In this document: positions 18,001 to 26,562 of the stretch, in pieces
Layout of the letters: every line of letters begins with the position of its first letter
How positions within the stretch are numbered: position 1 is the stretch's first letter
Source of the DNA: an uncultured bacterium
GTDB lineage: Bacteria > Planctomycetota > UBA1135 > GCA-002686595
Direction of reading: 5' to 3'
Assembly (NCBI GenBank): GCA_938083085.1
Contig: CALLKX010000027.1
Location: forward strand, 1-57,578
DNA: 57,578 bases
Notes under the pieces: generated by a model
Told to the model about the DNA's origin: nothing
Database searches by the model: none
What the model saw: the letters and a program-made list of their open reading frames with translations, nothing else
Position numbers and translations under genes: made by a program

Positions 18001-18905
18001 TCGAGGCCGCTGAGATCATGCCCAGCGATGAGCTGGAGGCCTTCGAGAAGGAGGTCGCCACCGTGCGCGTCCAGCTGGACCGCCTCGGCCCGGTCAATGT
18101 GGACGCGGTCCACGAGCTTGAGGAGGTCGGGTCGCGGCTCGATCACCTTGAGACCCAGGCCTCAGATCTTGCTGAGGCGCGCCGCGCGCTGCGCGAGACG
18201 ATCAGCACCATCGACGAGGAGAGCCGCCGGCTCTTCGTGGCGACGTTCGAGGAGGTCCGCGGCAACTTCCAGCAGATCTTCCGCCTGCTCTTTGGAGGCG
18301 GCAAGGCCGACATCCGCCTCGAGGAAGGGGTGGATGTGCTCGAGGCCGGGGTGGAGATCGTGGCGCGGCCTCCGGGCCGGGAGCTGCTCGCCATTGGCCT
18401 CCTGTCCGGCGGCCAGCGAACCATGACGGCGCTCGCGCTGCTGTTCGCCGTCTTCGAGGCACGCCCCAGTCCCTTCTGCGTGCTCGATGAGGTGGACGCG
18501 GCGCTGGACGACGCGAACATCGACCGGTTCCTCGGGATGCTCGAGCGCTTCCGCAAGTCGACCCAGTTCATTGTGGTGACCCACAACAAGGGCACCATGG
18601 CGGCCTCGCAAGCGCTCTACGGCGTGACCATGCCGGTCAAGGGCGTGTCGCGCTTCGTCGCGGTAGAGCTCGACGAGATCGACGAGTTTGCCCCCGAGTC
18701 CACCGGGAAGTCCCGGGACCGGGAGTCCGGCGCGGCGCCCCTTCCAGGAGGGGCGGCGCCGCTCGGCGACGCCGGCGAGCCGGACGAATCCGGGGAGCCG
18801 GTGAAGGAACTCGCGGTCCACCGTCCGGACACCGCAGCGGTGGAGCCGCCGGTCGGCGAGGCGGAAGCGGAGCCCAGCGCAGAGCCCGTGGCTGACGAGG
18901 CCTGA
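15090..18905 (+). CDS. smc: Chromosome segregation ATPase SMC
   Basis: SMC forms the core of the bacterial condensin that organises the chromosome with ScpA and ScpB. The 1271-aa protein has the N-terminal head (FGFKSFADRT; Walker A GPNGCGKS at residues 32-39). A long coiled coil rich in Glu, Arg, Ala and Leu follows, then a globular hinge at about 535-690. The returning coil leads to the C-terminal head with LLSGGQRTMTALALLF near 1105 and Walker B VLDEVDAALDDANI near 1130. All key ATPase motifs are intact. After the head there is an extra tail of roughly 80 residues rich in Pro, Glu and Ala that SMC proteins usually lack. ScpA and ScpB are not in the window. The ATG at 15090 gives the standard MRLKRLELFGFKSF start. 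Confidence 0.96.
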   Translation: MRLKRLELFGFKSFADRTVIDFGQTTLTGIVGPNGCGKSNVVDAVRWVLGETRPTSMRGSGMTDVIFKGSSSRPGMGTAEVTMVLDNDQGVLAERGPEIAISRRLYASGEGEYLIDGQRVRLKDVKDLLFDTGLGSRGYSVLEQGRIDAVLSANPAQRRAIFEEAAGISRYRQRRHETELRLKRCEQDVERLDDLMGELRSRVRSLKIQATKAEKYVTAKAEWTAGRTRLLSHRLLAAEGSLEILRPAIEELEGGVEGLRQRRSECEVGIEEREAERSTVVAELGTVSADVGQISGDLRALEERKSQLAMRIASWTASTEEETERAAALGLQLTEREEELARITGEIDALRERTRAAEERATSLTSQSRELGKTYKQLRTEVEAQNERVLDTLHQRTASENKIVHLREAIPPMTERLGRVTERYELSVTQVGEVRERLVQAQGSLESSVSVLEGADRSLETVRTDLGTGREGLERGRAERSGLRVERAGLQSKVEALMDRDRELEDLSGGARRVLEAAGESGGPCHQEDLLGLVADQLRADTRLARAIDAVLGERAHALVARDAHVARRIVDWCESEQVGQVGVVVPPGVGAPDCPPPSDFALFARFGAGVEGRLGDLVQCDEAMRPLVHALFCDVVVVSSLDLALDLVGREPGWRFVTPRGEFVDAAGLVGGHRELSQGFVGRRSSAAEIEKSIAKLAAEIDQKDAQIEQSETAVAELQAQLEASTEARDAAVEAHGEAESLVVSSTARLADLESALESHVEERAKAQAELARVEADLQGAAAHKEQAAAAFETENARLEQMEKGRRQLESEREDLQREEGRAQVELSSATAESSGLEQRISDLDRLITDTAAEIDRSKGRVQTYSGSADEGRADIEKIDSDSATLSEQQAELGARLEHLREEERSGAQRITEIRRESESVQGELDRSSESLASQRMEAQAAEIGQREVVGRADEELGIDEVALREAFVVEAAEIMPSDELEAFEKEVATVRVQLDRLGPVNVDAVHELEEVGSRLDHLETQASDLAEARRALRETISTIDEESRRLFVATFEEVRGNFQQIFRLLFGGGKADIRLEEGVDVLEAGVEIVARPPGRELLAIGLLSGGQRTMTALALLFAVFEARPSPFCVLDEVDAALDDANIDRFLGMLERFRKSTQFIVVTHNKGTMAASQALYGVTMPVKGVSRFVAVELDEIDEFAPESTGKSRDRESGAAPLPGGAAPLGDAGEPDESGEPVKELAVHRPDTAAVEPPVGEAEAEPSAEPVADEA

Positions 18906-19442
18906 CCAGCGTCGCGGCCTCAGCGATGCCAGCCGCGAGCTCTTCTGCCGCTGTGCCCTTCATGGGGTCGGCCCCCTGGCGGCAATGCCTCCAGGCTGAG
19001 GTTCTTCCGCTGCGGGTACTTCCGCGGCAGTCTCTTCCGCGTTCCCGATCACCGCGGCCCTGATCCCCGCGGCCCTGATCATTGCGTTCCTGATCACCGC
19101 GGCGGTGGTGACCGAGGCAGTGATCACCGAGGCATTGGCCCTGGGGGACAGGGGCTCTCTGGGGCGGACGGGAGCCGGGCGGACAGCCGGGCGGGAAGCC
19201 GGGTGGCCGGCTGGCGTGGGGACTCTTCGATGGCGGCGCCTCTCGCCTCGCCGTCCTCGGGCGGGACTCGGAGGCATGTCCTGGATCTCAGGTTGAGATC
19301 GGGCGGCGCGGGCGGGTGACGCGTGAGCGGAGCGCGCGGTGCCAGGTCTGGGGATCCCAGATCCATTCATGCTGGTCCGGTAGGGGCTCCGATCTCGTGA
19401 CTGTGCGGCGCCCCGCCGCGCCTTCCCGGAGGCACCCCAATC
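18906..19442. other. Intergenic region before prkA with a degenerate 15-bp repeat
   Basis: This 537-nt gap holds nine degenerate 15-bp units (18999-19133) and presumably the prkA promoter. Open frames across it on both strands are Arg/Pro-rich and lack a good ribosome-binding site, so I do not call a gene. A clear GGAGG at 19428-19432 lies 10 nt before the prkA ATG. Confidence 0.55.
18999..19133. repeat. Nine degenerate tandem units of 15 bp
   Basis: Units fall every 15 bp from 18999. The best four are CCCGATCACCGCGGC (19044), CCTGATCCCCGCGGC (19059), CCTGATCATTGCGTT (19074) and CCTGATCACCGCGGC (19089). Two more diverged units end in ACCGAGGC (19104, 19119). Three upstream units share only the TTCCGC core. 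The period is five codons, and one minus-strand frame would read Ala-x-Val-Ile-x repeats, but the surrounding translation looks non-coding. Confidence 0.75.
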
Positions 19443-21599
<2,157 letters not shown>

Positions 21600-21608
21600 C
21601 CTGGACCC

Positions 21609-22727
21609 ATGGGCGGACAGATCTATCGAATTGACCGGGACCGTGCGCGCTTCAAGGAGGTCGTGCGGGGCCGGATCCGCGAGGACCTTCAGCGGTACCT
21701 CGCGTCATCCGAGCTGATCGGCAAGCGCGGTGATCGCGTCGTGTCGGTCCCGGTGCCCTCCGTGGAGCTGCCCCGCTTTCGCTTCGGATCGAACGAATCC
21801 GGCGTCGGGCAGGGGCCTGGAGAAGTGGGAGACGCTGCCGACGGTCGCCATGGAGAGGGCGACGCCGGCGCCGGCGGCGCGGGAGAGCAGGAGGGGACCC
21901 ATATCCTCGAGGCAGAGGTCGAGCTGGAGGAGCTCGCCTCCATGTTGGGGGACGAGCTCCAGCTCCCAAACATCCTCCCCCGAGGCCGCGATGAACTGGA
22001 CGCCAGCGGCGGCCAGTGGAGCGGCATCCGAGGCCAGGGACCGCAGTCGCTGCGGCACTTTCGACGGACCTTCCGGCGCGCCCTCGTGCGGACGATTGCG
22101 TCGGGCGAGTTCGACCCCGAGCGGCCCGTCGTGACGCCGATCCGCGAGGATCACCTCTATCGGGCGCTGAAGCCGAAGCCGCGGCCGGAGTCGTCCGCCG
22201 TGATCATGCACATGATGGACGTCTCGGGGTCCATGGGACGCGAGCAGAAGGACATCGTCCGCATCGAGGCCTTCTGGATCGATACGTGGCTCCGGAGCCA
22301 GTACCGCAACCTCGAGGTGGTCTACATCGTCCATGACGCCGCCGCCAAGGTTGTGGACAAGGAGACCTTCTTCCACCTCCGCGAGTCAGGTGGGACCAAG
22401 ATCTCATCGGCCTACGAGCTGTGCCTCGACCTGATCAAGGATCGGTATCCCCCGGAGGACTTCAACATCTACCCGTTCCACTACTCGGACGGGGACAACT
22501 GGAGCGCGCGGGACACCGAGCGCTGTGTGTCCCTGGTGAGGGACGAGCTCCTGTCGCGCGTGAACCAGTTCTGCTACGGGCAGGTGAAGAGCGCCTACGG
22601 GTCCGGCCAGTTCAAGAAGGACCTCGACACGGCCTTTCCGGGGGAGGACGCCCTCGTGACCGCGGGCGTGGACGACCGCGCGGGGATCCCCCGCGCGATC
22701 AAGGCCTTCCTTGGGCAGGGGCGCTGA
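21609..22727 (+). CDS. yeaH: YeaH/DUF444 family protein
   Basis: The 372-aa protein is the DUF444/YeaH partner of PrkA. It has an N-terminal DRDRARFKEVVRGRIREDL segment (the family's RFxNRQRF-like basic start), a Gly/Glu-rich middle, the conserved ILPRGRDEL region, and a von Willebrand A-like fold with MMDVSGSMG near residue 202 (DxSxS metal-ion site). SGGTKISSAYELC and FHYSDGDNW are also characteristic. The vWA fold suggests metal-dependent binding of a partner; the biochemical role is unknown. It begins 9 nt after prkA and ends 4 nt before the spoVR ATG, so the three products are probably made together. Confidence 0.93.
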   Translation: MGGQIYRIDRDRARFKEVVRGRIREDLQRYLASSELIGKRGDRVVSVPVPSVELPRFRFGSNESGVGQGPGEVGDAADGRHGEGDAGAGGAGEQEGTHILEAEVELEELASMLGDELQLPNILPRGRDELDASGGQWSGIRGQGPQSLRHFRRTFRRALVRTIASGEFDPERPVVTPIREDHLYRALKPKPRPESSAVIMHMMDVSGSMGREQKDIVRIEAFWIDTWLRSQYRNLEVVYIVHDAAAKVVDKETFFHLRESGGTKISSAYELCLDLIKDRYPPEDFNIYPFHYSDGDNWSARDTERCVSLVRDELLSRVNQFCYGQVKSAYGSGQFKKDLDTAFPGEDALVTAGVDDRAGIPRAIKAFLGQGR

Positions 22728-22731
22728 GCGG

Positions 22732-24135
22732 ATGGTCTCTGGCCCTTCACTGACACCCCGGCTCATGCGTGAGGCGCGGCGCGCCGAAGACGCGGCAGCC
22801 GCCGCGGGCCTGAGCTTCTTCGAGGTCGTGTTCGAGATGCTCGACGCGGCGGACGTCAACGCCGTGGCGGCCTACGGCGGCTTCCCGACGCGCTACCCGT
22901 CCTGGCGCTTCGGTATGGAGTACGAGCGCCTGTCGAAGGGCCACGAGTGGGGCCTCTCGAAGATCTACGAGCTCGTGGTCAACCATGATCCAACGATCGC
23001 CTACCTGGTGCGCTCCAACAGCCTGATGGAGCAGAAGCTGGTGATGGCCCATGTGTTCGGGCACGCCGACTTCTTCCGTCACAACGCGTGGTTTGCGCCC
23101 ACGGAGCGCCACATGCTGGATCGCTTCGAGGAGCACACCCGCCGGGTTCAGGACTACATCGAGCGGTACGGTCAGGACCGCGTGGAGCGCTTCCTCGACG
23201 TGGCGCTGAGCCTCGAGCCGCTCATGGATCCGCACGGGCCGCAGCGTCGATTTCGAACCGCGCAGAGCAGGGCTCAGCGGGGCGGGGCGCCGGCGGGCGC
23301 AAGCCAGGTGGAGCGCAGCCGCGCGAATCTCCGGCTGGTCATGGGGGGAGACAACCCCGCGCCCGACCCGGCCGGGCCGGAGCTGCCGACGTTCGACCTG
23401 CTGACGTTCATCGCCGAGCACGCGGAGCTCGAGGACTGGGAACGCGATGTGCTCGGGATCGTCGCGGCCGAGGCCGAGTACTTCCTGCCCCAGCGGTTGA
23501 CGAAGATCATCAACGAGGGGTGGGCGTCGTTCTGGCACAGCCGCCTGCTGACGGGGGGGCTGTTGGATCCCTCGGAGCTCGTGGAGTTCGCGGACTGCCA
23601 CTCCTCCGCGACCCAGGCTGCGCCGGGCCAGCTCAACCCCTACAAGCTCGGGATCGAGTTGTTCCGGCACGCGGAACGCCTCGGGCTCGACCTCTTCCGA
23701 CTCCGCGCCGTGCACAACGACGTGTCCTTCGTGGACGAGGTGATGGACGAGGAGTTCATCGAGCGCTCGGCGCTCTTCGTCTCGGAGAGGCCGCGCTCCG
23801 GTGACGGCTCCAGGATTGGGACTCGGGACCACGTGGCGGTGAAGCAGGAGCTACTCCGGTCGCTGACCTGGGGAGGCCAACCGCGGATCGAGCTGGTGGA
23901 TGTGTCGGGGGGCGGGAGTCGTGAGCTCGTCCTGCGCCACCACCACGACGGCAGGGACCTGAAGCTCGATGAGGCCGCGGTGGTCCTCGAGACCATCGAG
24001 AGGCTCTGGCGAGCACCCGTGAAGCTCATCACCGCCGAGGGCGACGAGGAGCGGCGGCTCACCGTGAACGGCGGCGACGTCCAGGTCCGTGGGTCGGAGG
24101 GGCCGCCGTCAGCGCTGCCCTCCAGGGCGGGTTGA
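22732..24135 (+). CDS. spoVR: SpoVR family protein
   Basis: SpoVR (YcgB in E. coli) is needed for spore cortex formation in Bacillus and is induced in stationary phase elsewhere. The 467-aa protein has the family hallmarks: YGGFPTRYPSWRFGMEYERL near residue 46, GLSKIYELVVNHDPTIAYL, MAHVFGHADFFRHN near 106 (a His-rich region), LPQRLTKIINEGWASFWH near 248, and NPYKLGIELFRH near 300. The ATG at 22732 was chosen; a TTG at 22711 would add seven residues overlapping the yeaH end. It is the last gene of the prkA-yeaH-spoVR operon, whose conserved order across distant bacteria points to one functional module. Confidence 0.94.
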   Translation: MVSGPSLTPRLMREARRAEDAAAAAGLSFFEVVFEMLDAADVNAVAAYGGFPTRYPSWRFGMEYERLSKGHEWGLSKIYELVVNHDPTIAYLVRSNSLMEQKLVMAHVFGHADFFRHNAWFAPTERHMLDRFEEHTRRVQDYIERYGQDRVERFLDVALSLEPLMDPHGPQRRFRTAQSRAQRGGAPAGASQVERSRANLRLVMGGDNPAPDPAGPELPTFDLLTFIAEHAELEDWERDVLGIVAAEAEYFLPQRLTKIINEGWASFWHSRLLTGGLLDPSELVEFADCHSSATQAAPGQLNPYKLGIELFRHAERLGLDLFRLRAVHNDVSFVDEVMDEEFIERSALFVSERPRSGDGSRIGTRDHVAVKQELLRSLTWGGQPRIELVDVSGGGSRELVLRHHHDGRDLKLDEAAVVLETIERLWRAPVKLITAEGDEERRLTVNGGDVQVRGSEGPPSALPSRAG

Positions 24136-24509
24136 GCAGCGACGCGGAAGCGGTGCCCTGTGGGCCGCTCGTGGCCCTTGGGCGGTACTCTGCCGCTGCA
24201 CGACTTGGCCTCGGCTGAGGTCGAGCCCCGGCGCTCTGCGTCGACGTTGGCTCCAGGGTGGCGACTCCTGGCCTGGTGGATGGCCCCCGATAGGGGCCCG
24301 GAGCGCGGGGCGTCGACAGGAGAGGTTCGACGAGGCCGGCCTGCAGGCCCCCCCGGACATGGCAAGCCACCACGGTGATCGCGGCGGAGGGCGGTGGCCG
24401 CTAGAGCGGGCCGGATCCTCTGGGGCCCGTGTCAGCCCTTGGCTGCCGCGCCGAGGAAACGGAGCGTTCCTTGATTCCGCGCAGTCGAAGGGCTCTTCTG
24501 GATGACGCA
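24136..24509. other. Intergenic region after spoVR
   Basis: This gap of 374 nt contains no convincing gene. A small inverted repeat GGCCCC-CGATA-GGGGCC is at 24282-24298. The frame leading into the nuclease gene is open from a GTG at 24429, but its translation before 24510 lacks conserved features. The region probably holds the promoter for the nuclease/glycosyltransferase run. Confidence 0.45.
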
Positions 24510-25463
24510 ATGGCACTGGTACATGAGCTCTCATGGTCGGCGTCGAGGGCGCGGTCGTTCACCGCCTGCCCGCGGCGCTATTACTACCTCTACTACCTCT
24601 CATGGCAGGGCTGGGGCCGCAACGCCGATCCGGATCGGCGTAAGGCTTACCTGCTCAAGAAGATGACCCGCATGCCGATGCTGGCCGGGGACATCGTGCA
24701 CCGCGCCATCGCGGAGTACTTCGCGCGCCGCGACCAGGGGTTGCCGTGGTCCCTCGAGGAGGCGATCCAGTGGGCGGTCGAGCAGCTGCGTTCGGGATAC
24801 AAGGAGTCACGCGACGGCGCATGGAAGGCCAAGCCGGCGAAGCTGGTTCGACTCGCGGAGCACCACTACTCCGAGGAGCGGATCGACGAGGCGTCCGGGG
24901 CCGCGGGCGACTACGGTAAGCGCTACGTTCAGCGGATCACCGCGTGCCTCACGGCCTTCTTCGAGGACCCCGAGCTGGAGTCGGCCCGCGAGTCACAGCC
25001 AGGCGACTGGCTGGCGTGCGAGGAGATGAGCACGTTCGAGCTCTTCGATACGAAGGTCTTCGCCATCCCTGACTTTGCCTACTGGGACTCCACGCGAGGT
25101 TCGGGAGAGCGTGGCACCGTCAGGATCCTGGATTGGAAGACGGGTCGACCGAGGGAGGAAGATCGCTTTCAGCTGGAGATCTACGCCTTCTACGCGCGGG
25201 ACTACTGGGGGGTGGACCCGAGGAGTACGTCCGCCGCCGACGTCTACCTGCTCAGCGGCGAGGTCAGCGAGGTCCAGGTCTCGGACGACATCCTCGAGTC
25301 CGCCCTGGCCCAAATCGAGAGCTCGATCGGCGAGATGCGCGCCGTTCACTTCGACGCCGATGGGTCCAAGGGGGATCCCGAGGACTTCCCGATGGTCGCC
25401 GAGGATCGTGCTGGCCACGAGTGCTCGGGATGCAACTTCCGTGAGCTGTGTGATCGGGCATGA
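24510..25463 (+). CDS. PD-(D/E)XK nuclease of the RecB/Cas4-like Fe-S type
   Basis: The 317-aa protein has the layout of a RecB-family nuclease with an Fe-S clasp. One Cys lies near the start in SFTACPRRYYYLYYL and three near the end in CSGCNFRELC, the AddB/Cas4 arrangement for a 4Fe-4S cluster. Between them are GDIVHRAIAEYF (motif I His), IPDFAYW (catalytic Asp), ILDWKTGRPREED (the D-x-K core) and FQLEIYAFYA (the QxxxY motif). It should cut DNA, probably as part of recombination or repair. There is no cas gene or AddA/RecB helicase nearby. The ATG at 24510 is preferred because the conserved sequence begins there; a GTG at 24429 would give a longer form. Confidence 0.85.
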   Translation: MALVHELSWSASRARSFTACPRRYYYLYYLSWQGWGRNADPDRRKAYLLKKMTRMPMLAGDIVHRAIAEYFARRDQGLPWSLEEAIQWAVEQLRSGYKESRDGAWKAKPAKLVRLAEHHYSEERIDEASGAAGDYGKRYVQRITACLTAFFEDPELESARESQPGDWLACEEMSTFELFDTKVFAIPDFAYWDSTRGSGERGTVRILDWKTGRPREEDRFQLEIYAFYARDYWGVDPRSTSAADVYLLSGEVSEVQVSDDILESALAQIESSIGEMRAVHFDADGSKGDPEDFPMVAEDRAGHECSGCNFRELCDRA

Positions 25464-25532
25464 GGCACGGGCCTCGATCGGTGGCCTCCTCCGGGGGCGA
25501 TCGCGGGATTGAGTTGAGGTGCAGGGGCCTTC

Positions 25533-26552
25533 GTGCTCGATAATCAGGATCGTGGGGACGATTCCCCATCTTCCCCGATGCCGCTCCCCAAGGTCTCCGT
25601 TCTGATCCCCACCTGCGACGGTGAAGGGGACCTCCGTCGGCTCCTGCCCGCGCTGGCCGAGCAGCGCTTCGAGGGGGTCCTGGAGTGCCTGGCGATCGAT
25701 TCCTCGAGTGAAGACGGCTCGGTTCGACTCCTCCGGGAGGCCGGCTTCGACGTGACGGTCATCCCGAGGTCCGAGTTCGGCCACGGTCGGACCCGCAACG
25801 CCCTCGCCAGGCGGGCACGCGGCGAGTTCCTGATCTTCCTCTCGCAGGACGCGCTGCCGCTGGGTGAGGACTTTGTCACTCGGATGGTCGCCCCATTCGT
25901 GGATCCGATCGTCGCGGGGGTCACCGCGCGTGTCCTCCCCAATGAGGGCGACGATGCGTTGACCGCGCGTACGGTGACGGACTCTCCGGAGGCCTCGCCG
26001 GACTGCGAGACGCGGCGCTGGTCCAGCCCGTCGGACTACGGGCAGATGTCCGGGCCCGAGCGGGTGGCGCTGCTTCGCTTCAACAATGTCGCTAGCTGCA
26101 TCCGCGCCAGCGTGCTTGCCGAGGTGCCCTTCCCGGAGGTCCCGTTTGGTGAGGACTTTGCCTGGGCGGCGCGGGCCATGGCCGGCGGGTACGCCATTCA
26201 TCACGCTGGGGACGCCTCCGTGCGACACGCCCATCGATATGGTCCCCGCGGGGCCTTTGACCGCTACCGAATCGACGCGGTCTTTCACCGTGAGTTCCAC
26301 GGCTTCGCCGTGAGGCCCGGGGTGCTCTCTGCGCTGCGCGGCCTCGCCTTTGAACTCTCGCGAGACCTCGCCTTCATGGCGAAGCACGGCTTCCGCGCTG
26401 CGGACGTCGCGAGGGCCCCCTTCCTGAGGGCCGCGCAGGTCTTCGGGCAGTACGTGGGGAGCCGCGGTGGCGGCGAAGACTGGTCCGAGGTCCGTCGGAG
26501 CGGAGCCCTCGATTTGAATCTGTCCAACGCGGCCTCGGCCGGCCTGTCTTGA
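25533..26552 (+). CDS. Family 2 (GT-A) glycosyltransferase, rhamnosyltransferase-like
   Basis: The 339-aa protein has a GT-A fold: PKVSVLIPTCDGEGDL at the start, LAIDSSSEDGS (first Asp motif), EFGHGRTRNALARRARGEFL and LSQDALPL in the place of the DxD metal motif, then FGEDFAWAARAMAGGY, an acceptor-site ED motif. This pattern is typical of rhamnosyl- and related transferases acting on lipid-linked glycans. It is a clear paralogue of the N-terminal half of the next gene, sharing HGxTRN, SQDA/TQDA and FNxVAS. The GTG at 25533 has an AGGGG about 8 nt upstream; an ATG at 25578 is the alternative. It ends 10 nt before the fusion glycosyltransferase. Confidence 0.88.
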   Translation: MLDNQDRGDDSPSSPMPLPKVSVLIPTCDGEGDLRRLLPALAEQRFEGVLECLAIDSSSEDGSVRLLREAGFDVTVIPRSEFGHGRTRNALARRARGEFLIFLSQDALPLGEDFVTRMVAPFVDPIVAGVTARVLPNEGDDALTARTVTDSPEASPDCETRRWSSPSDYGQMSGPERVALLRFNNVASCIRASVLAEVPFPEVPFGEDFAWAARAMAGGYAIHHAGDASVRHAHRYGPRGAFDRYRIDAVFHREFHGFAVRPGVLSALRGLAFELSRDLAFMAKHGFRAADVARAPFLRAAQVFGQYVGSRGGGEDWSEVRRSGALDLNLSNAASAGLS

Positions 26553-26562
26553 GGCTCCTTCC

